Source: Limosilactobacillus reuteri
GTDB taxonomy: Bacteria > Bacillota > Bacilli > Lactobacillales > Lactobacillaceae
Reading direction: 5' to 3'
Assembly: GCF_013694365.1 (NCBI RefSeq)
Contig: NZ_CP059275.1
Location: 1,178,001 to 1,242,000, forward strand
DNA: 64,000 nt
A program made the position numbers and the translations under genes. This document shows, one piece after another, positions 52,947 to 62,768 of the stretch. Position 1 is the stretch's first letter. Each line of letters starts with the position of its first letter. The notes under the pieces were generated by a model. It was not told where the DNA came from. It saw only the letters and a program-made list of their open reading frames with translations, and made no database searches.

Positions 52947-54269
52947 GTGACTGAAGAACACGATTTAACCTCAAAAATGGTTGAAAAATTAAAGAAAGAA
53001 TTTCATTCACGTAAAGATGCAGAAATTATTGCCCGGGCAATACAAAAAAATGGGATTAAAGCTGCGAGTGAAGATCCAACGGCAAGCGAACGTCTTCATC
53101 GAGCATTTTCTTATGAAATTAAGACGGGGAAGCCAACCAACCAGCGTCATAGTGGACGTTGCTGGTCTTTTGCAGCATTAAATACATTACGTCATAAGTT
53201 TGCAACAAAATATAAGTTCAAGGACTTTGAATTGTCACAAAATTATCTATTTTTCTGGGATCGAATTGAACGGGCAAATATGTTTTTCCAGAAGATTATT
53301 GCAACTGCTGATAAGCCTTTGCATGATCGAACCGTTGATTTCTACCTTAGTTTTGCATTAAATGATGGTGGGCAATGGGCTAATGCTGCTTCTATTATTG
53401 AGAAATATGGTGTTGTTCCAGAATATGTAATGCCTGACACACATAATACGAAGGATACTTCAGATGTAGCCGAAGTATTTGATAGCTTAATGCGCAAAGA
53501 TGCAATTGAATTACGTGCAATGGTGCAAACTAATGCCAGTGCAACGGAATTACAGGAAGCACAAGAACGAATGATGGGTGACGTTTATAAGATTGCAGCC
53601 TACTCATTTGGTGAACCGCCTGCAAAATTTGATCTTGAATATCGGGATGATGATAAAAAGTTCCACCAAGTTCTTGGCTTAACGCCATTAAAGTTCTATC
53701 ATGAATACTTTGATACAAACTTAAGTGACTATGTTGTAGTTACTAACGCTCCTGATCATGAAATGGATCGGAGTTATTTAATGCCAGCGCAAGATAGTGT
53801 GGTTGATGGTTTGCCAATTAAATTTGTTAATGTTCCTTTTGCAGAATTACAAGAAGGAGCCATCAAACAATTGCAAGCTGGTGAAACAGTTTGGGTTGGG
53901 AATGATGTTCTCCAACAAATGGACCGTAAGCGAGGCTTGATGGATGCAAAATTATATCATCGAGAGGAATTGCTTGATGTTGATTTTGTAATGGATAAGA
54001 AGCACCGTTTGGAAACTAAGCAAGCCGTCGTTTCTCATGCAATGACATTAACAGGCTTTGACATGGTAAATGATCAACCTACACGATGGAAGATTGAAAA
54101 CAGTTGGGGTAAAGATAATGGCGATAACGGATACTTTGTAATGACCCAAGATTGGTTTGAAGAGTATACTTATGAGGCTGTTATTAATAAGAAGTACCTT
54201 AGCGATCGAGTAAAGAAAGTAGCTGCCAGTGAACCCGTTACTCTACCAGCTTGGGATTCTTTGCAGTAA
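52947..54269 (+). CDS. pepC: Aminopeptidase C, bleomycin-hydrolase family
   Basis: A 440-residue C1B cysteine peptidase. Catalytic Cys in SGRCWSFAALN, His in VSHAMTLTGFD, Asn in KIENSWGKDNGDNGYF. GTG start. Cytosolic hexameric aminopeptidase of lactic acid bacteria that completes peptide breakdown, with the same physiological role as pepN nearby. Confidence 0.95.
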   Translation: MTEEHDLTSKMVEKLKKEFHSRKDAEIIARAIQKNGIKAASEDPTASERLHRAFSYEIKTGKPTNQRHSGRCWSFAALNTLRHKFATKYKFKDFELSQNYLFFWDRIERANMFFQKIIATADKPLHDRTVDFYLSFALNDGGQWANAASIIEKYGVVPEYVMPDTHNTKDTSDVAEVFDSLMRKDAIELRAMVQTNASATELQEAQERMMGDVYKIAAYSFGEPPAKFDLEYRDDDKKFHQVLGLTPLKFYHEYFDTNLSDYVVVTNAPDHEMDRSYLMPAQDSVVDGLPIKFVNVPFAELQEGAIKQLQAGETVWVGNDVLQQMDRKRGLMDAKLYHREELLDVDFVMDKKHRLETKQAVVSHAMTLTGFDMVNDQPTRWKIENSWGKDNGDNGYFVMTQDWFEEYTYEAVINKKYLSDRVKKVAASEPVTLPAWDSLQ

Positions 54270-55445
54270 ATGGCGAAGGAAAAATCGATTTTTACAAAAG
54301 ATGTTGTGCTCGTAATGGCGGCTTCGTTCTTTTTTATGTTTAGTAATATGTACTGTAACCCATTGATTAACGGTTATGCTCAAGATTTAGGCGCATCAAG
54401 TGCTTTTGCAGGTATAATCGTTGGAATGATGAGTATTGTTTCAATGTTTTTGCGACCAATTGCTGGTAATCTGACTGATCGTTTTTCAAAATATTCATTA
54501 GCTTTTTGGGGTGGAATATTGTGCTTTATTGGGGTTGCAGGTTATGTGTTAACGCCTAATAGCACTTTCTTGTTAATATGCCGTTTGGTTAATGGATTAG
54601 GATTTGTATTATGTACAGTTTGTATGACAACCTGGCTATCATATTTAGTTCCATTTAATCATGTTGGCGAAGCAATGAGCTTTTATGGACTGATGAACGC
54701 TTTGGCAATGGCATGTGCCCCCGCTGTATCAATTAACTTATATCGAATTATTGGTTATCGAGCTGCAATGGTGATTTCAGCATTATCGGCTTTACTGGTT
54801 GTTGTCACAATTCAGTTTGTCAGTAACCGCGCTCAACCGGCAGCACACTCTGTAAAACAAAGTGGCTTTCATATTAAAATCATTCAGCGAGACGCTATCC
54901 CGGTTGCCCTTTTAACAGCTTTATTTGCTATCCCATATTTTGCAACGCAGGCAGATATTGTTGAGTACGCTGAACAACGTCACTTATCTATTGCTGTTGG
55001 TGCTTATTTCTTAATTTATGCTGTAGTTCTTTTACTTAGCCGATTATTCTTACGGACCCAATTTGATACTGTCCGTTTTGAACCATGGTTGATTTTAAGC
55101 ACGGTTGCAACAATCTTTTATCTTATTATGTTAAGTATTATGAAAAATAACATTGAAATGGCACTGGCAGCTGCTGGAATGGCATTTGGCTATGGTATTA
55201 TTTATTCCGTTTGTCAATCAACTGCAATGATGCTAGCTCCAGATAATGAACGAGGGTTAGCAAGTTCGACATTCTTTCTCGGCCTTGATATTGGAATGAC
55301 GCTTGGGCCAATCATCGGGGGGATTATTGATAGTACGTTACCTGTGAAATATTTTTATCCCGTAATGCTATTTATTGTCCCGTTAGTTATTATTATTTTT
55401 CTAGTAAATCGAAAGAAACTGAATAGTGCAATTGACCAGCATTAG
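54270..55445 (+). CDS. MFS transporter
   Basis: A 391-residue membrane protein with about 12 helices. MFS motif A-like LRPIAGNLTDRFSK between helices 2 and 3, and a central loop around residues 185-205. Similar to the drug/metabolite efflux MFS group; substrate cannot be told from sequence. Confidence 0.88.
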   Translation: MAKEKSIFTKDVVLVMAASFFFMFSNMYCNPLINGYAQDLGASSAFAGIIVGMMSIVSMFLRPIAGNLTDRFSKYSLAFWGGILCFIGVAGYVLTPNSTFLLICRLVNGLGFVLCTVCMTTWLSYLVPFNHVGEAMSFYGLMNALAMACAPAVSINLYRIIGYRAAMVISALSALLVVVTIQFVSNRAQPAAHSVKQSGFHIKIIQRDAIPVALLTALFAIPYFATQADIVEYAEQRHLSIAVGAYFLIYAVVLLLSRLFLRTQFDTVRFEPWLILSTVATIFYLIMLSIMKNNIEMALAAAGMAFGYGIIYSVCQSTAMMLAPDNERGLASSTFFLGLDIGMTLGPIIGGIIDSTLPVKYFYPVMLFIVPLVIIIFLVNRKKLNSAIDQH

Positions 55446-56606
55446 ATGAAAAAATTAGAAAAGTTGACTGGTGTCTGTAGTTTATTATTAAATTTAATGC
55501 CTTTTTTGCTGTATATTTCCCTTACTAAAGAACAGTCTGATATCTTTGTTGGTGCCTTGCCCTTCGCTATTTTCTATGCTTTCCGGCATACAATTTTATT
55601 ATTTTGCCGTGATTTAGAATACGATTATCAACGGCTGGCCTGGATTGGTCTTTATAGCGGAATTATTGGTTACTTTTTAGGGATGTTTGGTGGATTTCAA
55701 CCAATCTTCTGGGATTTGTCAGGTGCAGGGGCAGGGATTGCCTCTCGACTATTTCCAACCGCAATAAGTCAGCGGCGGCGATTAATAAAACGAGGACTCT
55801 TACCCCAGCAGGATCATCTTAAGCCGCTTTTTCAAGTTATTATAGTTTTGATTGTGTTTGGGATAATTGTGTGGATAAAGAAGCCAGTAATTAGTTTTGT
55901 TTTAATGTTAATCATTACTTTTGGTGCAATGGGATCAATTTGGAAAACACCCCATGCAATTCGTCCGCTGCCAGTTCGTCTACATTGGGCTAATTACTTA
56001 CTAGCATTAATTTTGCTTGGCGCAATGTTACTGTTGCGATTAGGGAGAAGTTTAGGCTTTGGGAAACCACTTGAATGGGGAACCGCTCTTTTATTAATCT
56101 TCCTCATCACGATGATCCTTACCTTGCTTGTAAACCATCGGCGATTACTTCACTATCCCAATCATTTACGGCAACGAATAATGCTTTATGGTGCTTGTGG
56201 TCAGTATTGGACCTTGTATAGTACCGTTTTTATTGGCATTTTGTATGGCACAAAAATGTATTCTTGGACAATTGTTGCTTACTTATTTGCTTTCGTCTTT
56301 GGAGGATTATTGGTAAAACAAACCCACCATTTATTCCATTTTAAGGATTGTCAAATTAATTTAGTGATGCTAACAATTGGAATTCTCTTAACATTTTGGT
56401 TGCCAACATATTTTATTGGCGTATTTATCATCCGTAGCTTTGCCGGTGCAGAACGTAAAACAGCAATTGATGACTACGAGAAAGCAACCCATAATTATAG
56501 TATTTCTTCGATCGTCAATTATTACTATGCATCAATTGCGGGGATAATTTCCCAATTAGTAATGTGGGGAAGTTTATTTATTTCCCGAAATGTCAATTTA
56601 AGTTAG
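55446..56606 (+). CDS. Multi-pass membrane protein, 3' end altered by IS30
   Basis: A 386-residue membrane protein with about ten hydrophobic helices, not recognised. Its final 11 residues (LFISRNVNLS) are encoded by sequence identical to the start of the IS30 remnant that follows (33-bp repeat 56574-56606 and 56607-56639), so the real C-terminus was probably replaced by insertion-element sequence. Length of the native protein unknown. Confidence 0.65.
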   Translation: MKKLEKLTGVCSLLLNLMPFLLYISLTKEQSDIFVGALPFAIFYAFRHTILLFCRDLEYDYQRLAWIGLYSGIIGYFLGMFGGFQPIFWDLSGAGAGIASRLFPTAISQRRRLIKRGLLPQQDHLKPLFQVIIVLIVFGIIVWIKKPVISFVLMLIITFGAMGSIWKTPHAIRPLPVRLHWANYLLALILLGAMLLLRLGRSLGFGKPLEWGTALLLIFLITMILTLLVNHRRLLHYPNHLRQRIMLYGACGQYWTLYSTVFIGILYGTKMYSWTIVAYLFAFVFGGLLVKQTHHLFHFKDCQINLVMLTIGILLTFWLPTYFIGVFIIRSFAGAERKTAIDDYEKATHNYSISSIVNYYYASIAGIISQLVMWGSLFISRNVNLS

Positions 56607-56639
56607 TTATTTATTTCCCGAAATGTCAATTTAAGTTAG
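56574..56639. repeat. 33-bp tandem direct repeat (IS end)
   Basis: Bases 56574-56606 and 56607-56639 are identical and adjacent. The unit corresponds to the end of an IS30-type element, including the stop region of its transposase on the minus strand. Adjacent copying fits a gene overlap written twice. Confidence 0.8.
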
Positions 56640-56750
56640 AAAAAAAGTAGTTGCTCATCAGTGACATACTTCATGAATACCTCGTAAGGTGTTTGATAGC
56701 CCAATGATTTGCGAGGAATGTTGTTCCGGTAACTCATTATTAAGTGCGTC
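56607..56750 (-). pseudogene. IS30-family transposase, C-terminal remnant
   Basis: Minus-strand frame reads MTHLIMSYRNNIPRKSLGY, then QTPYEVFMKYVTDEQLLF, the C-terminus of IS30-type transposases. A run of T bases has one extra base, turning the expected LLFSNLN end into LLFF and an early stop. Only about 40 residues remain; the DDE catalytic domain is absent. It is a dead IS end next to the membrane protein gene. Confidence 0.75.
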
Positions 56751-56873
56751 ATTTGACGGACATCCTTTCATATAGGTTTGGTTCACTTAATATGATACCT
56801 GATGTCACGCCGAATGGCGTTTTTTATTTACCACCAACTGGGTGGCTAACTTCATTCTATAATCCACCTTTTT
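56751..56873 (+). other. Non-coding stretch with hairpins
   Basis: The only clear non-coding DNA between chromosomal genes. It holds a likely terminator (56807-56825) and then CCACC-AACTG-GGTGG at 56831-56845. I do not recognise a riboswitch; the second hairpin could be part of the 5' leader of the downstream small gene and aminotransferase. Confidence 0.5.
56807..56825 (+). terminator. Intrinsic terminator
   Basis: ACGCC-GAAT-GGCGT stem followed by TTTTT and more T-rich DNA on the + strand. Short stem but a clean U-tract. Confidence 0.65.
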
Positions 56874-57008
56874 ATGATAGATTTCACTAATACAGAAATG
56901 GCAGTAGCCGTTATCTTTACTTTAATAATAATGTTTGTAATATCCTTTGCAGTTAGTTTTTTATTTTGGTTGATTTACCACCAAAATATGAAAAAAGGTG
57001 GATTATAG
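56874..57008 (+). CDS. Small single-pass membrane protein
   Basis: A 44-residue protein, MIDFTNTEMAVAVIFTLII, with a strong membrane helix (residues 9-36) and tail HQNMKKGGL. An alternative start is Met9. It ends AAAAAAGGTGGATTATAG, which doubles as the Shine-Dalgarno for the aminotransferase starting one base later, so the pair is likely co-translated. Unlike other boundaries in the window this one looks native. Confidence 0.6.
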   Translation: MIDFTNTEMAVAVIFTLIIMFVISFAVSFLFWLIYHQNMKKGGL

Positions 57009-58202
57009 ATGACACAATTTAAATATTCAAAGCGTGTTCCAGCAGATGGTACGGATGCGGTTGGTGCAATTTTACAAGCAGCGGCGGATCCTAAGATTAT
57101 TTCATTTGCTGGGGGATTGCCGGCACCCGAATTGTTTCCTGTTAAAGAAATGAAAGCAACTGTTGATAAAGTTTTTGAAGAACACGGTCAAGAAGCCATG
57201 CAGTATGGGGCAGCGAAGGGAGTCACAGCTTTACGTGAGGTTATCCAACAACATGTGAAGGAAAAAGAAAATGTGGATTCCGAATTAGACAATGTTTTAG
57301 TAACAACGGGATCAGAACAAGCCTTAGATTTAGTGGGCAAGGCTTTTGTTGATCCGGGTGATACTGTATTAGTTGAACAGCCAACGTACCTCTGTGCTTT
57401 AGATGTTTTTCGTTCTTACGGTGCTAATTTTGCTAGTGTTGAGATGGACGAAGATGGGATGAAGATGGATGCTTTAGAAGAAGCACTAAAGGCTAATCCA
57501 AATACCAAACTCATCTATACTGTGCCAAATTTCCAAAATCCAACTGGACGGACAATGACTGAAGAACGACGAAAGCAGTTAGCTGAATTAGCAGAAAAAT
57601 ATGATGTATATGTACTAGAAGATAATCCATATGGTGAAATTCGTTTTGCTGGCCAACATGTACCAGCAGTTAAGTCATTTGATAAATCGGGTCATGTCCT
57701 TTACATGAGTACATTTTCAAAGACATTAGCACCAGGATTTCGTTTAGGATGGTTGGTTGCTGATGAAGATGTGGTTAATAAATTAACGGTCCTTAAGCAA
57801 TCAGCTGACCTCCATACAGATAATTTAGCTCAATTCGCGGTTGCCCAATTCTTTGCTGACAACGATGTGGATGCCCACGTTAAAGAAATTAGTGATTTAT
57901 ATGGCAAACGTAAAGATTTAATGCTTGAGGGAATTAAAAAGTACTTCCCAGAAGGAGTTAAATATACGAATCCTGAAGGCGGTATGTTCTTATGGGTAGA
58001 AGTTCCTGGCGTTGACGATACAGTAGAGTTATTTAAGGAATGCCTTGAACATGATGTAGCCTTTGTTCCAGGCGATCCGTTCTTTGCTGGTGAAGCTCAA
58101 CCTGGTGCTTTCCGCTTGAACTATTCAAATATGAAAGAAGACCAGATTGAAGTTGGTTTAAAACGTTTAGGAGCGGCCTTAACAGCTGCAGTTAATAAGT
58201 AA
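57009..58202 (+). CDS. PLP-dependent aminotransferase, paralog 2
   Basis: A 397-residue enzyme nearly the same as the one at 35304: same length, same motif set (FAGGLPAPELFP, NFQNPTGRTM, LEDNPYGEIRF, PLP lysine in TFSKTLAPGFRLGW). Differences are scattered, and codon choice differs, with fewer G/C third bases here, so this is an older duplication or a transfer rather than a recent copy. Likely acts on aromatic or branched-chain amino acids or 2-aminoadipate. Preceded by a good Shine-Dalgarno. Confidence 0.92.
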   Translation: MTQFKYSKRVPADGTDAVGAILQAAADPKIISFAGGLPAPELFPVKEMKATVDKVFEEHGQEAMQYGAAKGVTALREVIQQHVKEKENVDSELDNVLVTTGSEQALDLVGKAFVDPGDTVLVEQPTYLCALDVFRSYGANFASVEMDEDGMKMDALEEALKANPNTKLIYTVPNFQNPTGRTMTEERRKQLAELAEKYDVYVLEDNPYGEIRFAGQHVPAVKSFDKSGHVLYMSTFSKTLAPGFRLGWLVADEDVVNKLTVLKQSADLHTDNLAQFAVAQFFADNDVDAHVKEISDLYGKRKDLMLEGIKKYFPEGVKYTNPEGGMFLWVEVPGVDDTVELFKECLEHDVAFVPGDPFFAGEAQPGAFRLNYSNMKEDQIEVGLKRLGAALTAAVNK

Positions 58203-58895
58203 ATGGCTAAAAAACGTGGTAAGAAGTACCAAGACGCGCTCAAGAAAGTTGACAGCAAGAAAGAATACGCTGTTAAAGACGCTGTCCAATTAGTAAAAGA
58301 TATTGCCTACGCTAACTTCGACTCTACTATCGAAGTAGCATTTAACTTAAACGTTGACACAAAGCAAGCTGACCAACAATTACGTGGTGCCGTTGTTTTA
58401 CCAAATGGTACTGGTAAGGATCAAACAGTTATTGTTTTCGCTAATGGTGAAAATGCTAAGGCTGCTCAAGAAGCTGGTGCTGACTTTGTTGGCGACGATG
58501 ATTTAGTAGAAAAGATTCAAGACGGTTGGCTTGACTTTGATGTTGCAATTGCAACACCAGACATGATGCCTAAAGTAGGTCGTTTAGGACGTGTCCTCGG
58601 ACCTAAGGGCTTAATGCCAAACCCTAAGACTGGTACTGTTACGATGGACGTAGCCAAGGCTGTTTCTGATGCCAAGGCTGGTCAAGTAACTTACCGGACT
58701 GACCGTGATGGTAACGTTGCTGTACCATTCGGTAAGGTTTCATTTGATACTGACAAGTTAGTTGAAAACTTGGCTACTTTAGAAGATATTGTGGCTAAGG
58801 CTCGTCCAGCTTCAGTACGTGGAACATACATCAAGCACGCTTCCATTTCTTCAACATTTGGACCAAGTGTTACGCTTGATTTAACCACATTTTAA
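58203..58895 (+). CDS. rplA: 50S ribosomal protein L1
   Basis: A 230-residue ribosomal protein of the L1 stalk. [17 protein letters not shown] start, [21 protein letters not shown] signature. Normally follows rplK in one operon; here it precedes it. Confidence 0.97.
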   Translation: MAKKRGKKYQDALKKVDSKKEYAVKDAVQLVKDIAYANFDSTIEVAFNLNVDTKQADQQLRGAVVLPNGTGKDQTVIVFANGENAKAAQEAGADFVGDDDLVEKIQDGWLDFDVAIATPDMMPKVGRLGRVLGPKGLMPNPKTGTVTMDVAKAVSDAKAGQVTYRTDRDGNVAVPFGKVSFDTDKLVENLATLEDIVAKARPASVRGTYIKHASISSTFGPSVTLDLTTF

Positions 58896-59321
58896 GTGGC
58901 AAAGAAAGTAGCTAACATTGTCAAGTTGCAAATTCCTGCCGGTGCCGCTACACCAGCTCCACCAGTAGGTCCTGCACTTGGACAAGCAGGTATTAACATT
59001 ATGGGCTTCACTAAGGAATTCAACGCACGGACTGCAGACCAAAAGGGTATGTTGATCCCAGTTGTAATTACTGTATATGAGGACCGTTCATTCGACTTCA
59101 TTACTAAGACGCCACCTGCTGCTGTCTTACTAAAGAAGGCCGCTGGTGTTGAACATGGTTCCGGTGAACCTAACACAAACAAGGTTGCTTCAGTAACGAA
59201 GGACCAAGTTAAGGAAATCGCTGAAACTAAGATGCAAGATCTAAACGCAGCTGACGTAGAAGCAGCTATGCGCATGATTGAAGGTACTGCTCGTAGCATG
59301 GGCTTCACTGTTGAAGACTAA
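58896..59321 (+). CDS. rplK: 50S ribosomal protein L11
   Basis: A 141-residue protein: [22 protein letters not shown] with the thiostrepton-region prolines and [25 protein letters not shown] start. Binds 23S rRNA at the GTPase centre and is needed for the stringent response. Confidence 0.97.
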   Translation: MAKKVANIVKLQIPAGAATPAPPVGPALGQAGINIMGFTKEFNARTADQKGMLIPVVITVYEDRSFDFITKTPPAAVLLKKAAGVEHGSGEPNTNKVASVTKDQVKEIAETKMQDLNAADVEAAMRMIEGTARSMGFTVED

Positions 59322-59864
59322 GTGGAATCACATGAAAAACGTTGGTATGTGCTCCATACCTACTCTGGTTATGAAAACCGGGTTAAAAGTAACTTGGAAT
59401 CACGGGCTCAATCAATGGGAATGGAAGACTACATTTTTCGCGTAGTTGTTCCTGAAGAAGAAGTTCGCCAGGTTAAGGACGGTCAAGCAAAAGAAACAAT
59501 TGAAAAGACATTCCCAGGCTATGTTTTGGTTGAAATGGTAATGACTGACCAAGCTTGGTACATTGCTCGTAATACTCCCGGCGTAACTGGTTTCTTAGGA
59601 TCTCACGGTGGTGGTTCCAAACCAACCCCATTGCTTCCTGAAGAAGTTGATCGGATTATGAAACGGATGGGAACCGAAACAACTGTTAGTGACATTGATG
59701 TTAAGGAAGGCGATACTGTAAAAGTTATTGCGGGATCCTTTGCAAATATGACTGCCAAGGTTGTAGAAGTTGATCACGAAAAGCAAAAGATTAAGGCGAC
59801 TGTTGAAATGTTCGGTCGTGAAACGGCTGCTGAATTAGGCTTTGATCAGATTGATACATTTTAG
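59322..59864 (+). CDS. nusG: Transcription termination/antitermination protein NusG
   Basis: A 180-residue elongation factor: NGN domain (RWYVLHTYSGYENRVKSNLE), linker and C-terminal KOW domain (KEGDTVKVIAGSFANMTAKV). GTG start. Binds RNA polymerase and ribosome. Confidence 0.97.
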   Translation: MESHEKRWYVLHTYSGYENRVKSNLESRAQSMGMEDYIFRVVVPEEEVRQVKDGQAKETIEKTFPGYVLVEMVMTDQAWYIARNTPGVTGFLGSHGGGSKPTPLLPEEVDRIMKRMGTETTVSDIDVKEGDTVKVIAGSFANMTAKVVEVDHEKQKIKATVEMFGRETAAELGFDQIDTF

Positions 59865-60041
59865 ATGCACTTAATTCGATTTATTAAGAGTGTTAACCAC
59901 GAAATGAAGCTAGTTGTATGGCCAACAGCTAAAGAGAATCGTCGTGATACGACTATTGTTGTTTCATTGACTCTGTTCTTCGTACTATTCTTTGCTCTGT
60001 TTGATTGGTTAATTCAATTAATGATGAAACTCTTTGTTTAA
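59865..60041 (+). CDS. secE: Preprotein translocase subunit SecE
   Basis: A 58-residue single-helix protein: SVNHEMKLVVWPTAKENRRDTTIVV before the membrane segment is the SecE signature. Part of the SecYEG channel. Classic neighbour of nusG and rpmG. Confidence 0.95.
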   Translation: MHLIRFIKSVNHEMKLVVWPTAKENRRDTTIVVSLTLFFVLFFALFDWLIQLMMKLFV

Positions 60042-60191
60042 ATGTCCCAGAAAAAAGTAGCATTGGAATGTACAAAGTGCGGTGCGCGTAATTATACGAT
60101 TACCGCTAACCCTCAACGACAAGAACGATTAGAATTACGTAAGTTCTGTAAACATTGCGGTGAGTATACTATTCATCGTGAAAGCAGATAG
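60042..60191 (+). CDS. rpmG: 50S ribosomal protein L33
   Basis: A 49-residue L33 with two CxxC pairs ([11 protein letters not shown] and [12 protein letters not shown]), the zinc-binding form. Native partner of secE. Ends at the TAG just before rlmB. Confidence 0.95.
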   Translation: MSQKKVALECTKCGARNYTITANPQRQERLELRKFCKHCGEYTIHRESR

Positions 60192-60941
60192 ATGAAAAAT
60201 GAGAATACGGATTTTATTATTGGCCGACATCCAGCTGTGATGGCACTAAAATCTGACCAAGAGATCAATAAAGTTTTTATTCAGTCGGGGTTAAAGGCCG
60301 ATGCTATTTCCCAGATTGTTAAATTAGCGAAGGAACGCCACTTAGTAGTATCGAATGTTCCTAAGAATAAATTGGACTTGATGACTGACCGACAAAATCA
60401 CCAGGGGGTTGTGTTAGCTGTAGCAGCATACCAATATGCAACTATTGATGACCTCTTTGATAACGCGGCTAAGCATGACGAAGATCCATTTTTCCTTATT
60501 CTTGATGAACTAGAGGATCCGCATAATTTAGGTTCAATCATGCGAACTGCTGATGCCGCTGGTGTTCATGGTATTATTATTCCACGCCGGCGAGCAGTAG
60601 GATTAACTTCAGTGGTTGCAAAAACATCTACGGGAGCAATTGAACATGTACCAGTTGTCCGAGTAACAAACCTGGTTCAAACTGCTAAAGAATTGCAAGA
60701 ACGCGGTGTTTGGCTGTTTGGTACTGATATGAAAGGAAAAGATTACCGAACATGGGATGCGCATGGTGCCGTCGCTTTGGTTATCGGCAATGAAGGTAAA
60801 GGAATTTCATCCTTGCTAAAGAAAACTTGTGATGAAATGCTAACAATTCCAATGGTTGGGCATGTTCAAAGTTTAAATGCGAGTGTGGCGGCAAGTTTGT
60901 TGATCTACCAAGGCTTTAACTCTCGTCATCCTTTAAAATAA
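60192..60941 (+). CDS. rlmB: 23S rRNA (guanosine-2'-O-)-methyltransferase
   Basis: A 249-residue SPOUT-fold methylase: N-terminal substrate-binding domain IIGRHPAVMAL, then LDELEDPHNLGSIMRTADA, VIGNEGKGISSL and IPMVGHVQSLNASVAASLLIY (trefoil knot). Its first 11 bases atgaaaaatga also end the mrnC gene (61345-61355), so natively mrnC precedes it with an 11-base overlap. Confidence 0.94.
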   Translation: MKNENTDFIIGRHPAVMALKSDQEINKVFIQSGLKADAISQIVKLAKERHLVVSNVPKNKLDLMTDRQNHQGVVLAVAAYQYATIDDLFDNAAKHDEDPFFLILDELEDPHNLGSIMRTADAAGVHGIIIPRRRAVGLTSVVAKTSTGAIEHVPVVRVTNLVQTAKELQERGVWLFGTDMKGKDYRTWDAHGAVALVIGNEGKGISSLLKKTCDEMLTIPMVGHVQSLNASVAASLLIYQGFNSRHPLK

Positions 60942-61355
60942 ATGGTACAAGCAGACTATCGACAACTTAATGGAATTGCTTTGGCTTATTTAGGGGATGC
61001 AGCTTATGAGGTTTACATTCGTCAGCATCTTTTAAACAAGGGAATTAGTAAGCCAACGAAACTACAACATATTGCTACCCACTATGTTTCGGCAAAAGCA
61101 CAGGCGGCTCTTATTGACTTGATGAAAGAAGACGAGTTACTGTCTGATGAAGAATGGTCGTATTTTAAACGTGGGCGAAATGCTAACAGTCATACTCACG
61201 CTAAGAATACATCAGTTATGACTTATCGGATTTCTACCGGATTTGAAGCAGTAATGGGTTACCTCAAATTAGCTGGTAAAGAAGAGCGATTGGCTGAATT
61301 AGCGCAATGGTGTATCGAACAAGTAGAAGCGGGGCGAACAGCACATGAAAAATGA
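60942..61355 (+). CDS. mrnC: Mini-ribonuclease 3
   Basis: A 137-residue RNase III domain without ds[25 protein letters not shown] contains the catalytic signature (G-D-A-x-x-E). It matures 23S rRNA ends. Standard neighbour of cysS and rlmB. Confidence 0.94.
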   Translation: MVQADYRQLNGIALAYLGDAAYEVYIRQHLLNKGISKPTKLQHIATHYVSAKAQAALIDLMKEDELLSDEEWSYFKRGRNANSHTHAKNTSVMTYRISTGFEAVMGYLKLAGKEERLAELAQWCIEQVEAGRTAHEK

Positions 61356-62768
61356 ATGCTAACAATTTACAATACGTTAACAAGAAAAAAAGAAGAATTT
61401 AAGCCATTGCATCCAGGCGTTGTTAACATGTATGTCTGTGGTCCGACGGTTTATAATTACATTCATATTGGAAATGCGCGCAGTGCGATCGCCTTTGATA
61501 CAGTCCGACGTTACCTTGAATTCAAAGGGTATAAAGTAAATTATGTTTCTAACTTTACAGACGTTGACGATAAAATGATTAAGGCAGCTGCCGAGCAAGG
61601 GATTACCGTTCCACAATTAGCGGAGAAGTATATCAATGCTTTTATGGAAGATACCGCAGCAATTAATATTGAGCCAGCTACTCTTCATCCCCGGGCAACG
61701 GAAAACATTACCGAGATCATTAAGTTCGTGCAAGGATTAGTAGAAAAAGGATATGCCTACCCTAAAGATGGGGATGTTTATTATCGCGCACGAAAGTTTA
61801 ACCACTATGGACAGCTTTCTGGACAATCACTTGATGATCTTGAAGTTGGGGCAAGTGAACATGTTAGTGCAGATGAGGTTAATAAGAAGGAAGATCCACT
61901 TGATTTTGCTTTATGGAAAGCAGCTAAGCCCGGCGAAATTAGTTGGGATTCACCATGGGGAAAAGGTCGTCCAGGATGGCATATCGAATGTTCAGTGATG
62001 TCTACTAAGTACTTGGGCAAGACAATTGATATTCATGCAGGGGGACAAGACCTTGAATTCCCTCACCATGAAAATGAGATTGCTCAAAGTGAAGCAGAAA
62101 CAGGCCAAAAATTTGTTCGTTACTGGATGCATAATGGTTTCGTAACAATTGGAAAAGACAACGAGAAGATGAGTAAGTCTCTCCATAATTTCATTACTGT
62201 TCATGAAATTATCAAGGAAGTAGATCCTCAGGTTTTACGTTTCTTTATGGCGACTACGCAATACCGGCGTCCAATTCAATATAGCCAGGCAAACCTAACT
62301 GATGCGCAAAATAATCTTAATCACATTCAAATAGCCTTTGATAACTTGACTTATCGTGAACAAGATGCCGATGAGGGAGATGTTCAAGAAGTCACTGATC
62401 GGCTTGAGCAATTCCATCACCAATTTATTACAGCAATGGATGATGACATCAATGTTCAAAACGGGATTGCCACAGTCTACGAATTAGTTAAATATGCAAA
62501 TGTTTATGCTCAACAAGATAATGTTAGCTTAGGTGCCATTCAAGCAATCAAAAAAGAGCTTGTTGAATTGATGAGTATTTTTGGCGTTAAGCTTGAAGCA
62601 AGTGACAATCAAATCAATGATGAAAAGATTAAGCAATTGATTGAAGAACGAAATATAGCACGGAAGAATAAAGATTTTGCGCGAAGTGATGAAATTCGAG
62701 ACAATCTTAAAAAACAAGGGATTATTCTTGAAGATACTCCTCAAGGAACGCGTTACAAAAAGGAATAG
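61356..62768 (+). CDS. cysS: Cysteinyl-tRNA synthetase
   Basis: A 470-residue class I synthetase. HIGH-type motif IHIGNARS, zinc/cysteine site CGPTVYNY and [20 protein letters not shown] as [10 protein letters not shown], and the C-terminal helical anticodon part. Length standard. Confidence 0.96.
   Translation: MLTIYNTLTRKKEEFKPLHPGVVNMYVCGPTVYNYIHIGNARSAIAFDTVRRYLEFKGYKVNYVSNFTDVDDKMIKAAAEQGITVPQLAEKYINAFMEDTAAINIEPATLHPRATENITEIIKFVQGLVEKGYAYPKDGDVYYRARKFNHYGQLSGQSLDDLEVGASEHVSADEVNKKEDPLDFALWKAAKPGEISWDSPWGKGRPGWHIECSVMSTKYLGKTIDIHAGGQDLEFPHHENEIAQSEAETGQKFVRYWMHNGFVTIGKDNEKMSKSLHNFITVHEIIKEVDPQVLRFFMATTQYRRPIQYSQANLTDAQNNLNHIQIAFDNLTYREQDADEGDVQEVTDRLEQFHHQFITAMDDDINVQNGIATVYELVKYANVYAQQDNVSLGAIQAIKKELVELMSIFGVKLEASDNQINDEKIKQLIEERNIARKNKDFARSDEIRDNLKKQGIILEDTPQGTRYKKE

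Noticed and set aside
56831-56850. T-box-like GGGTGG segment
   Set aside because: It follows the terminator rather than preceding it and lacks the other T-box elements.
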